Below are positions 1 through 7,509 of a stretch of DNA of 8,544 nt, piece after piece (positions within the stretch are counted from its first letter, which is position 1; every line of letters starts with the position of its first letter). The notes beneath the pieces were generated by a model. That model was not told the origin of the DNA. It ran no database searches and worked only from the letters and a program-made list of their open reading frames with translations. The position numbers were made by a program, and so were the translations under genes. The stretch comes from Muribaculaceae bacterium (lineage in GTDB: Bacteria; Bacteroidota; Bacteroidia; Bacteroidales; Muribaculaceae). The stretch lies in contig VSPM01000099.1 of assembly GCA_009775365.1 (NCBI GenBank), positions 1-8,544 on the forward strand, read 5' to 3'.

Positions 1-57
1 TATCCATAAATTTTAAATTTTGGCAAAGTTAGAAACTTCTCAGGCAGGCTTCAAGAC

Positions 58-82
58 GCCATCGCGGACGGTTGTACTTCCC
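58..82 (+). repeat. 25-bp repeat, left copy (inverted relative to 8463-8487)
   Basis: The 17-base core ATCGCGGACGGTTGTAC at 61-77 occurs again, perfectly, as its reverse complement at 8468-8484. Extending to 25 bp gives 22 of 25 matches. Relative to the downstream gene, both copies have the same orientation: each lies upstream of a start codon. A dispersed intergenic or regulatory repeat family, or the remnant end of a mobile element, are both possible. Confidence 0.7.
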
Positions 83-165
83 AAAATATATGGCTGCTTT
101 ATTTTATTTGGCAACCATAACCCATTTATTGATTTACATCAACGACACTAATTTTTATTATACAT

Positions 166-173
166 TAAATTTG
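166..173 (+). promoter_or_regulatory. Candidate Bacteroides-type -7 promoter box
   Basis: TAAATTTG matches the Bacteroides primary sigma factor -7 consensus TAnnTTTG at all six fixed positions. Transcription would start around 180, giving a 5' leader of about 115 nt before the start codon at 296. I could not find a matching -33 TTTG/TTG at the usual spacing of about 19-21 nt; the nearest TTG (129-131) is too far. The call therefore rests on the -7 box and its position ahead of the operon. Confidence 0.4.
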
Positions 174-177
174 CAAT

Positions 178-206
178 CGGGATGTCATGGTGAAGACGAC
201 GTCCCG
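178..206 (+). promoter_or_regulatory. 5'-leader hairpin
   Basis: Bases 178-186 (CGGGATGTC) pair with 198-206 (GACGTCCCG) in a 9-bp stem with one G-U pair and an 11-nt loop. No U-run follows, so it is not an intrinsic terminator. If the -7 box at 166-173 is right, the hairpin forms almost at the 5' end of the mRNA, where it could protect the message from decay or serve as a control element. Confidence 0.4.
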
Positions 207-295
207 CAAATACTCACAAATGGAACAATCTCATTTTTCCTGTGAATATGCCTCTGACTATATCGACAACAATTAAAAAACGACATTACCATCTT

Positions 296-2530
296 ATGAA
301 AAAAAATCTACTCCCGGCATTATTGCTTCTCGGAGCAACCTCTGCCTCTTACATCAGCGCTGGCGCTGTGGAATATGGCGACAGACCGTTTTATGGCTTC
401 TTCCTGTCGAACGCTTATTTCACAAACGCAAATGACGGTGAATATGGTTTCGCACGACAGACGTTCAACGCGCCATACCAGAACGAACTGATCTATCCAA
501 TGACCGACAATGTGGGGCTATACGCCGCCACTGCTGTAGATGGCATATATTACGCGATACCTTACCATTTCCTGTCGTCGATGCAGGAACCCACCCCCCT
601 GCCGATGTTCTCTTACAATCTCTACACCGGACATGTGGAGGAAATAGGCGAATGGAATACGGACGGATCGAGCTTCAAGCCGTCAGACATGACTTACGAC
701 ATGAAAAACGACCGGATTCTCGCACTTGGCTATGACCCGGTGAACCAGAGCGCCATCTATGAGGTGGACCGTAATTCAGGAGAGTTTTCAAAACTTGTCA
801 CCCTCCCGGAGACAGGGGGCGTGATTGCAAGCGACGCTTTCGGAAGAGTGTTTGTAATAACCGTTGACGGCAATCTCTGCCAGGTGGATATGGACAACGA
901 CAGGCATATGACAAAACTTGCCACGCTTCCTTATTCCCAATTGCAGAGCAACCAATCCCTTGAGTTCGACATAACAAACAACAAACTATACTGGGCAGCA
1001 AACTGTACGGTAAATCCGAGCGGCGACAAAGGTCAGGAAACACGCCTCGTTGAAATAACCATGCCGACAATAAGCCCTGACCAGGACTATACTGCGTCAG
1101 GTGAATACCGCGTCCAGGAAATAGGGGAGATCGGTTATTTTGCCCGTTTTCAGGGAATGTATATACCTTACGCCACCGGAGGGTTCCTCGCACCGGGATT
1201 CGCAACCGACATCACCACAACCTCTTCTCCCGACGGGAAAAGCTGCAAAATCGACTTCAAGGCGCCTCTCACCACATTCGGAGGTGAGGAGCTGGAATCT
1301 ATCGACGGCTTCGACATATACCGCAACGGTGTGCGCATACACACACAGAAAGGTCTCGAGCCGGGGGCGGCAGCTTCTTTTGAAGACAATTCCGTGCCTG
1401 ACTCCGGGGAATACCGCTACGACATTATCTGCTACAGCAACATCAATGGCAACGGGCCCAAGTCGCCTGCATTTGCCTTTGTCGGGTTCGACAGACCGGC
1501 AGCGGTGTCAGGAATAACCGTGGAGGTGGGTGATGACTTCCAGTCGACATCAATATCATGGGAGGCACCGGCCACAGGCGCCCTCGGAGGGACTTTCGAC
1601 CCTGCGGGAACCACTTATGACATCACACGCCTGCCCGACAACGTTGTTGTGGCCACTGACCTTACAGAGACATCATACTCCGACAAGCTGAACCGTCTGC
1701 TATGCTATTCCTACCGTATCGAGGCTAAAAATGAATATGGCTCATCGTATGCCGTATCACGTGAGTTTGTGGCGGGCAAGCCTGTTTCAGACTTCCCGGT
1801 GGAAGAGAGTTTCGAGAACAAGACCGCACTGCTACTCAAATGGACCCCGGTGGACAATAACGGCGACGGCATGACATGGCTTTTCGGCACCACCCTCGGA
1901 CAGAGTGTGTTCGGCGACTATGAGATGACTGCCGAATATATAATCTCCCCGACATCTGTCGACAGCAATGTCACCGACGCAGATGAATGGCTGATATCTC
2001 CCCCTATAGCCTTCGGCGACGATTCCTATGCGATCGAACTGCAAATCCGGACATTGACCTCGGAACGCCTGAACATATATGTCGGCAACAAGAACACTGT
2101 CGAGGCAATGACCCTCGTGGAAGGGTTCAACGTAAGGGAACCTCAGTATAACGACGATGGACGCATGATGCTCCAGAAGTATATGGTGACTCTGCCCGAG
2201 AGCATACGCAACACCATAAGCTGTGTCGGCATACAGCTCGCCACTCCGCTCCCTGAGAACCTTTACAGCTATCTCCAGCTTGGAAACATCACCATCGACT
2301 CGGCAGAAAAGCTCTCTGTAAAGACTTTGCGCGACACCGCGTCCGATCTCTCAATAAGCTATGACAGTTCTGCCATAAACATCTCCGGCTCGTTTGTCCA
2401 AGGCTCTTTATATACTGCCAACGGCATGAAAGTTAAGGATTTCTCCACTGAACACATCGATATAACAGACCTTCATTCAGGAATATATCTGCTCAACATC
2501 GACGGACGCAGCTTCAAGATTATCAAATAA
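296..2530 (+). CDS. Secreted propeller/Fn3/choice-of-anchor-J surface protein with T9SS-type tail
   Basis: This is a secreted multi-domain protein with no recognised enzymatic motif, probably for binding or adhesion at the cell surface. I prefer the ATG at 296 (744 aa) over the in-frame GTG at 242 and ATG at 248. It places a classic signal peptide (Lys-Lys, then a Leu-rich core, cleavage near an Ala-Gly-Ala) at the very N terminus. Residues about 25-305 resemble a beta-propeller, with recurring blocks such as YDMKNDRILAL and FDITNNKLYWAA. Two fibronectin-III-like domains follow (about 312-398 and 402-492; the second has SISWEAPATG). Next comes a cleaved-adhesin/choice-of-anchor-J jelly roll (about 500-670) with FPVEESFEN and DEWLISPPIAFGDD. 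The last 60 residues look like a T9SS type A sorting domain ending in SGIYLLNIDGRSFKIIK. It is the first gene of the operon, 28 nt before the protease. Domain names are from pattern memory; the precise ligand is unknown. Confidence 0.88.
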   Translation: MKKNLLPALLLLGATSASYISAGAVEYGDRPFYGFFLSNAYFTNANDGEYGFARQTFNAPYQNELIYPMTDNVGLYAATAVDGIYYAIPYHFLSSMQEPTPLPMFSYNLYTGHVEEIGEWNTDGSSFKPSDMTYDMKNDRILALGYDPVNQSAIYEVDRNSGEFSKLVTLPETGGVIASDAFGRVFVITVDGNLCQVDMDNDRHMTKLATLPYSQLQSNQSLEFDITNNKLYWAANCTVNPSGDKGQETRLVEITMPTISPDQDYTASGEYRVQEIGEIGYFARFQGMYIPYATGGFLAPGFATDITTTSSPDGKSCKIDFKAPLTTFGGEELESIDGFDIYRNGVRIHTQKGLEPGAAASFEDNSVPDSGEYRYDIICYSNINGNGPKSPAFAFVGFDRPAAVSGITVEVGDDFQSTSISWEAPATGALGGTFDPAGTTYDITRLPDNVVVATDLTETSYSDKLNRLLCYSYRIEAKNEYGSSYAVSREFVAGKPVSDFPVEESFENKTALLLKWTPVDNNGDGMTWLFGTTLGQSVFGDYEMTAEYIISPTSVDSNVTDADEWLISPPIAFGDDSYAIELQIRTLTSERLNIYVGNKNTVEAMTLVEGFNVREPQYNDDGRMMLQKYMVTLPESIRNTISCVGIQLATPLPENLYSYLQLGNITIDSAEKLSVKTLRDTASDLSISYDSSAINISGSFVQGSLYTANGMKVKDFSTEHIDITDLHSGIYLLNIDGRSFKIIK

Positions 2531-2558
2531 TGCAACCGCATAATCCACATTAAGACCA

Positions 2559-4277
2559 ATGAATCTCAAAAGATTGTCTTTTATATCCGCATTTGCGCTG
2601 GGAACGCTCTACACAGGGGCGGTCCCGGCCAAACCGGGACTACATACCCTCACACAGCCCGACGGCTCATCCGTATGTGTGAACATTATCGGCGACGAAC
2701 ACTTCCGTTATTACGAAACTCCCGCCGGAGAGATGCTTATGCTTGACACTGACGGCACTCTACGTCCGATGGAGCTTACCGCCGACGGAAAGTTGCAGGC
2801 AAAAGGTGAAATCTCCGGGAAACCTACTCCCGAAGCCAAAAGAATGGCGCTCCGTCAGGCTGTGGCCGAATACCGTGAAAACATAGCCAACGCCGGAACC
2901 TCTCAACGGGTGGCCCCTCTGGAGATTCCCAGGTCATTCCCGACAACAGGCGTGGTGACAGGGCTGGTGATACTGTGCGAGTATCAGGATGTGAAACTCA
3001 CTGAAGCGGCCACCGTGGAACATTACGACAGGATATGCAACGAGCCGGGATATTCCAGCGATGCCACATACGGCAGCGTAATAGACTATTTCACGGCACA
3101 GTCTGACGGCAAATTCACCCCGAAATTCGACATATTCGGACCTGTGACCCTCCCTCATGAAAGGGCATACTACGGTATGAACGACGATATCGTCAACCAA
3201 TTCCGCGACGCCTGTCTGGAGGCAGACAAAATGGGTCTCGATTTCTCAAAATATGACCTTAACTCCGACGGATTCATCGACTTCCTGTTTCTCGTGTTCG
3301 CCGGACACGGAGAGGCGCAGGGTGGCCCCTACTACACGGTATGGCCCGCGATGCAAGACCTCTCGAACTATGTGTTCGACTATTTCGACGGTCTCAACCT
3401 CGGCGTGGCGGCATGTTCCTGCGAACTTAAAGGAGGGTCGGGGACAGAGCTTGACGGCATAGGGACAATATGCCATGAGTTCAGCCACATCCTTGGTCTC
3501 GCCGACATCTACGACACATCAGGACACGGCGGACACGGAATGTCGCATTATGACATCATGGACGCGGGCACATACAACGACAATCAGGTGACACCATCCG
3601 GATATACGGCCATGGACAAGTACACTCTCGGATGGATCGAGCCTATCGTCCTTGAGGAATCGCAGACGAGAATAACGCTCGAACCTTTCGAGACTTCCCA
3701 TCAGGCCGCTTTTATTGTAAACCCTGACAACCCCAATGAATATTACACCCTTGAAAACCGGCAGCAACAAGGCTGGGACAAAGGGATTCCGGGCCATGGA
3801 CTCGTGATAAGCTATTGCCATTACGACGCGACCCACTGGCGGCGCAACACAGTAAACTCAGTGGCCGCAGGATATGAGCACGTCAGGATTGTGGCTGCTG
3901 ACAACGTATGGGGCTCAACCATGGCGGACGAGGCCGGCGACCCTTATCCCGGCTCTTTCGGCAACACTTCATTCTCGGCCTTCTCACGTCCGGCAGCCGT
4001 GTGGCAGTCAACTCGTTCGGAGTTTATTCCCGGAATCACCAACATCAGGGAATCAGATGAAGGTGTCATATCTTTCGACTTCTGCGCAAATCTCGCCGGC
4101 ATCGACAACCTTTCGCTCTATGATGAAAACATCACAGTGACGGGAGCTGACATAAACGCACCTGAAGGCTCTGTCATTTTCGACATTTCCGGGCGTATCG
4201 TCCCCGCAACCGGGCTACACAGAGGCATATACATAGTAAAGACTCCCACAGGATCCGTCAAAGTGAATGTGGACTAA
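2559..4277 (+). CDS. M6-family zinc metalloprotease (InhA-like), secreted
   Basis: This 572-aa protein is an extracellular zinc endopeptidase of MEROPS family M6 (immune inhibitor A-like). The ATG at 2559 begins a signal peptide (MNLKRLSFISAFALGTLYTG, cleavage near residue 24). Residues about 25-120 match the usual M6 pro-region, with a TQPDGSSV motif and a following GDEHFRYYET. The catalytic domain begins near residue 130 (GLVILCEYQDV). It holds a Ca-loop-like DLNSDGFIDF (233-242), the conserved VFAGHGEA (246-253), and the zinc motif HEFSHILGLAD, in which His306, Glu307, His310 and Asp316 fit HExxHxxGxxD. A Met-turn candidate is DIMDAG (Met334). The catalytic residues are all present, so it should be active. 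The C-terminal 60 residues form a short T9SS-like tail (GIYIVKTPTGSVKVNVD). It is the middle gene of the operon. Substrate unknown: host protein, mucin or matrix protein, or maturation of neighbours are all possible. Confidence 0.96.
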   Translation: MNLKRLSFISAFALGTLYTGAVPAKPGLHTLTQPDGSSVCVNIIGDEHFRYYETPAGEMLMLDTDGTLRPMELTADGKLQAKGEISGKPTPEAKRMALRQAVAEYRENIANAGTSQRVAPLEIPRSFPTTGVVTGLVILCEYQDVKLTEAATVEHYDRICNEPGYSSDATYGSVIDYFTAQSDGKFTPKFDIFGPVTLPHERAYYGMNDDIVNQFRDACLEADKMGLDFSKYDLNSDGFIDFLFLVFAGHGEAQGGPYYTVWPAMQDLSNYVFDYFDGLNLGVAACSCELKGGSGTELDGIGTICHEFSHILGLADIYDTSGHGGHGMSHYDIMDAGTYNDNQVTPSGYTAMDKYTLGWIEPIVLEESQTRITLEPFETSHQAAFIVNPDNPNEYYTLENRQQQGWDKGIPGHGLVISYCHYDATHWRRNTVNSVAAGYEHVRIVAADNVWGSTMADEAGDPYPGSFGNTSFSAFSRPAAVWQSTRSEFIPGITNIRESDEGVISFDFCANLAGIDNLSLYDENITVTGADINAPEGSVIFDISGRIVPATGLHRGIYIVKTPTGSVKVNVD

Positions 4278-4306
4278 ACTTATTCATAATCTAAAAACAA
4301 CCGCCT

Positions 4307-7207
4307 ATGAAAAAGATTTTTTTACTCGGCTGGCTGATGACTCTGCTCGGAGTGCTGACCGCTTCCGCCACCAGCGTGGTCATTAACGTCGACAACGCCA
4401 GCAACGTGGATGTCACCACCAACTACGGCTACGGCAAACAACTGGAACTCTCTGACGGATTCAATGTCTTCGACCTCAGCGACGCCGACGACTCCCCGTT
4501 GAAGATTACTGCACGCGAAGGGGCCGCCATTGAAAGCGTGGTGGTTAACGAGACCGACAATGTGGAGGGGAATGCCGGAGAATATCTTGTGAGATTCTAC
4601 ACCAGCGGAATCAAAATCGACATCACAACCTCTGGAAGCGGCTCAAATCCGACAGCACGCGATGTGAGCATCCAGGGATTCTACGCAATGGGAGACGGTG
4701 TAACAGGAACCCCGTTCACCTTGACTTATGACAAAGAGGGGGAATGGCTTGATGTGCCGAAAGATACCTGGGGTTTTTATTCCATACCGGAAGGCTCAAC
4801 TGTAAAGGTTTCCCCTGTGGCTCCTTATATCATCGACAGCCTCTCTCTTCGCGACGGCAGTTTCGAGACAACCCGGCTCGACGACGGCTCGTATACATTT
4901 ATATGTGACTACGACACATTCTTTTATCAGTCGGTATATGTCAACATGAGCCTCAGTCCGGAAGCAATACGTTTCAGCATAACTGTTGACTACGCTCCAA
5001 ACATCACAGCCGCACTCGAAAACCAGAGGGAAGGGGAGTGGCAATGGCTCTCCCTGCATGACGGCAAGAACGACTTCGTTTGCGTGGCCGCAAACTCTCC
5101 GCTTGAGATTTTCGCCGCTGACGGCGCTTCTATTCTTTCCATGGAACGGAACGGAGCCCCGGTGAATCCGATAGGCTGGGGAGGCGCCAACGGCTGGATA
5201 TATGAGTTGGAAGACGGCGACGAGTTTGTAGTCGCAACCCAAGGGAAAGAGGTTGACGTAAAACTCATAGCTCCTGAAGGGAACGCCTCTCTCGAGAGCT
5301 ATACGTACACTACTTCCGACGGCCGCACATTATCTCCCGAAGGGATGGAATATACGATTAAGTCGCATATTGGGGAAACAGTATATGTCACACCGCGTCC
5401 CGGGACTGAACTCTCATACCTCATCTGCCAGAACGGCGGACAGACCGATATGCTCACTTATTTCCGTGCCGCCGAAGGTGTAGACGGAACAAACCCGATG
5501 TCTGTCTCAATATATGGGGCGCGCAGCTCGTCTGACATTGTAATCGCAGTCGATGACGCGTCGCGCATCAAGGTGGTTCAGGAAGGTGGCCGTGGCGACA
5601 TCCTCGAACTTCACGACGGCAACAACACTTTCTCGCCATCCGACATAAAGAACGCCCTTGCCATAAGCGCCACCGACGGCAACCAGATGGTTTCTGTGGC
5701 ACAGAACGGCAATCTTCTTGCCCCGAACGCAAGTGGCGTCTATCCCGTAGTGGCGGAAGCCTCTGACTGGATTGAAATCGTATCGCGCAGGAATCCTGTT
5801 GACGTGACCGTGAACTTCTCTTTTGAAGGCGACGGCGACATCTCATGGCTAAATGGCATGGTCAACGGACAGGAAACCGAACTGACCTCTCCGATGACAG
5901 TGAAGTCTTATTCCACAATCACAATATCTGCGAAAGAGGGATATACTCTTGAAAACGTATCATCTACCACAGAAGGTGTCATTGTGGAACGTGTCCCCAA
6001 CACAATAAATTACGAAGTGACAATTCCATCTGCCGACATAACACAAGCCGACATCAACATATCCGCAAAGGAGATGGAAGCCGAAGAGGGTTATGCAATT
6101 GTGACTGCCAACGGGGAAGAGATTTTCATTCTCTATTATGAATACGCCGTTTCGGAATCCGGAGAGCTTACTTTCGTCAAGAAACTTGAAAACAATACTG
6201 TCAACCAGGTTAAAATAGGGAATTATGTGAGCGTGTACTGCAAAGACACCCAAAGCAGGTTCCTTTATGTGAGAGTCAACGGAGAGGAAATCACCCCCGA
6301 ACCCGACAGCGAAGGGAGAACAGCGTTAGTGCGAATTGAGGGACGTACACTCATTGAAGCCGAAATCTATACCCCCTGCCTGGCCTACACACAGGAATCT
6401 TATGATGACGTGAAGCATATCGTATTGGGCACTATATACTTTGACATCGACGGAAAACAGGAGAAACAAATCTATCCGGAGCAGGGACAGACCGTAAAAT
6501 TTATTCCAGCTCCTGAAAAAGGATATCTGTTCGACCATATCGAGATGTTCTATTCAAACACAATCGACAGCGAGGGCATTCTTGTGGAAGGGAACGAATA
6601 TACTTTCACTGAAAGCGACATGAAGGAGAACTTCATTCTTTTCAAAGGTGTGTTCACTGAAAATCCGGATGAGAAAACATTCGTGGTAAGAGGCTCAACG
6701 GCATGGCTTACAGACAAGGACGGCAACGTAATCACCGACCAGTCAAGCGCTGTGGGAAATGTGGTCTTCCTGACTCCCACAGGGGAATACTCCCGTGAGA
6801 TAACAGGCATTGAGGGCGACAAAGTGCAGATGTTCGTTGAGGTATATGAGGATGTCCTTGACATCTATGAGGTGGCGTCTTACTGCTTCATGAACGGATT
6901 CCCCGACAATAAAATACCCGGAAGCGTCTACACAATCAACGCAAAAGATGCCGACAGCGAGAGCGTAATCTGGATAAACGCCCTCATTCGCGAGAAAACA
7001 GACGGCATAGACAGCGTGACTGACTCTGCCTCTCTATCTTACGATGCCGACAGCCGAACCATTGTATCGTCTTCTCCGATAAAGGTCTACACACTCTCCG
7101 GAACACTCATTCTCTCCAGCCTTGAGCGTTCTCTCTCTGTCGAGAATCTTCCGGAAGGAATGTATATAATTGTCAATGATGACAATACTCTGAAATTCCG
7201 CAAATAA
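4307..7207 (+). CDS. Large secreted repeat protein of unknown function, T9SS-type tail
   Basis: I do not recognise a named family for this 966-aa protein. The signal peptide is clear (MKKIFLLGWLMTLLGVLTASA). Three copies of a module 'A' start near residues 23, 222 and 410. Each has a VD pair (28-29, 227-228, 415-416), a DG pair 21, 24 and 21 residues later, an LxI/LxISA strand, and an Asn 30-31 residues after the DG. Between them lie 'B' modules with a G-x-T-V-x-V-x-P strand motif (about 163, 356, 535, and again near 727). These resemble the small beta repeats of Bacteroidota surface proteins. Residues 590-895 are less regular beta structure. The end (about 900-966; LPEGMYIIVNDDNTLKFRK) is a T9SS type A-like sorting tail. 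The sequence is rich in Asp, Glu, Thr and Ser with few Cys, as expected for a surface protein. It is the last gene of the operon, 29 nt after the protease. A binding, structural or inhibitor role is possible; none can be demonstrated. Confidence 0.9.
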   Translation: MKKIFLLGWLMTLLGVLTASATSVVINVDNASNVDVTTNYGYGKQLELSDGFNVFDLSDADDSPLKITAREGAAIESVVVNETDNVEGNAGEYLVRFYTSGIKIDITTSGSGSNPTARDVSIQGFYAMGDGVTGTPFTLTYDKEGEWLDVPKDTWGFYSIPEGSTVKVSPVAPYIIDSLSLRDGSFETTRLDDGSYTFICDYDTFFYQSVYVNMSLSPEAIRFSITVDYAPNITAALENQREGEWQWLSLHDGKNDFVCVAANSPLEIFAADGASILSMERNGAPVNPIGWGGANGWIYELEDGDEFVVATQGKEVDVKLIAPEGNASLESYTYTTSDGRTLSPEGMEYTIKSHIGETVYVTPRPGTELSYLICQNGGQTDMLTYFRAAEGVDGTNPMSVSIYGARSSSDIVIAVDDASRIKVVQEGGRGDILELHDGNNTFSPSDIKNALAISATDGNQMVSVAQNGNLLAPNASGVYPVVAEASDWIEIVSRRNPVDVTVNFSFEGDGDISWLNGMVNGQETELTSPMTVKSYSTITISAKEGYTLENVSSTTEGVIVERVPNTINYEVTIPSADITQADINISAKEMEAEEGYAIVTANGEEIFILYYEYAVSESGELTFVKKLENNTVNQVKIGNYVSVYCKDTQSRFLYVRVNGEEITPEPDSEGRTALVRIEGRTLIEAEIYTPCLAYTQESYDDVKHIVLGTIYFDIDGKQEKQIYPEQGQTVKFIPAPEKGYLFDHIEMFYSNTIDSEGILVEGNEYTFTESDMKENFILFKGVFTENPDEKTFVVRGSTAWLTDKDGNVITDQSSAVGNVVFLTPTGEYSREITGIEGDKVQMFVEVYEDVLDIYEVASYCFMNGFPDNKIPGSVYTINAKDADSESVIWINALIREKTDGIDSVTDSASLSYDADSRTIVSSSPIKVYTLSGTLILSSLERSLSVENLPEGMYIIVNDDNTLKFRK
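4373..6070 (+). repeat. Three tandem A-B module pairs within the repeat protein
   Basis: At the protein level, A modules occupy about residues 23-109, 222-321 and 410-503 (approximately 4373-4633, 4970-5269 and 5534-5815). B modules fill the intervals and follow the third A. The A-to-A period is 199 then 188 residues. Shared A landmarks include SDGFNVF / HDGKNDF / HDGNNTF and SPLKITAREG / SPLEIFAADG / NALAISATDG. Nucleotide identity is not obvious, so the duplication is old and diverged. Confidence 0.7.
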
Positions 7208-7247
7208 TCCATACCGTTACCCGGCAAGGGTATGCGGATTCCTATCA

Positions 7248-7280
7248 AAAGGGGGTGTGTCTGTCAGACACACCCCCTTT
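7248..7280. terminator. Strong bidirectional intrinsic terminator
   Basis: An 11-bp G-C/A-C-rich stem (7251-7261 with 7267-7277) closes a 5-nt loop and is extended by AAA/TTT pairs on the outside, giving a 14-bp stem. It lies 40 nt after the operon's last stop codon. The bases outside give TTT on the plus strand and TTTT on the minus strand. It can therefore stop operon transcription and also transcription coming from the convergent transposase. Confidence 0.9.
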
Positions 7281-7310
7281 CTCCTAAAAACATTTTTACC
7301 TTTTATCAAC

Positions 7311-7322
7311 AAGTAGCTACTT
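7311..7322. repeat. 12-bp perfect palindrome at the IS edge
   Basis: AAGTAGCTACTT reads the same on both strands. It abuts the proposed left end of the insertion sequence and might represent the target site or part of the end structure. Confidence 0.5.
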
Positions 7323-7466
7323 AGGGATATTCAGTTAATGGTGTGATTTTTCAAGCCGAAGATGGGCTATGATTTCCGTGTAGAGACGCGGAGTTGATAT
7401 CGTAGGCAAAATTTCAATTCTCAGAGCGAGAAACCGGGTGTTTCTGATAGTTGCGGACACACCGAT

Positions 7467-7492
7467 TCGCCTCCGATGCGTATCGGAGGTGA
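7467..7492 (-). other. Hairpin just downstream of the transposase stop
   Basis: The core stem CCTCCGAT (7470-7477) pairs with ATCGGAGG (7482-7489) around a GCGT loop. One G-U pair plus two more pairs extend it to 11 bp. It lies 17 nt beyond the transposase stop codon on the minus strand. No T-run follows on either strand, so it is not a standard intrinsic terminator. It may protect the mRNA 3' end or form part of the subterminal structure of the IS. Confidence 0.5.
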
Positions 7493-7509
7493 GATGACGG
7501 CATAATTTT

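Larger units (their letters stand above)
1..241. other. Upstream intergenic region of the operon
   Basis: This AT-rich leader precedes the three-gene operon. I see no convincing gene in it. It contains a 25-bp repeat at 58-82 shared in inverted form with the right edge of the window, a Bacteroides-type -7 box at 166-173, and a 9-bp-stem hairpin at 178-206. A 51-codon open frame (90-245) exists but overlaps the promoter and the next gene and looks like chance. No Shine-Dalgarno motif precedes the start at 296, as is usual in Bacteroidota. Confidence 0.7.
7281..7509. other. Intergenic region between terminator and transposase, containing the probable IS left end
   Basis: I see no credible gene here. 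The stretch contains a 12-bp perfect palindrome (7311-7322), the suggested left end of the insertion sequence at about 7321, and a hairpin at 7467-7492 just past the transposase stop codon. The open frame read across 7335-7652 on the minus strand overlaps the transposase end in another frame and has low-complexity Arg/Ser-rich content, so I treat it as a shadow. Confidence 0.6.

Noticed and set aside
90..245. 51-codon open frame (Met at 90) with a hydrophobic N-terminal part
   Set aside because: It overlaps the promoter box and hairpin, has no recognisable motif, and ends inside the region where the next gene's alternative starts lie. Likely chance in AT-rich DNA.
242..295. N-terminal extension of the first operon gene (GTG at 242, ATG at 248)
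   Set aside because: It would place 16-18 charged and polar residues before the signal peptide. The ATG at 296 gives a standard signal peptide.
4796..5268. Overlapping minus-strand frames of 148 and 92 codons
   Set aside because: Antisense shadows of the repeat protein, with no motifs and no start context of their own.
7208..7234. Weak hairpin (CATACC pairing with GGTATG) before the strong terminator
   Set aside because: Short stem with a large loop and no T-run; the hairpin at 7248-7280 explains termination.
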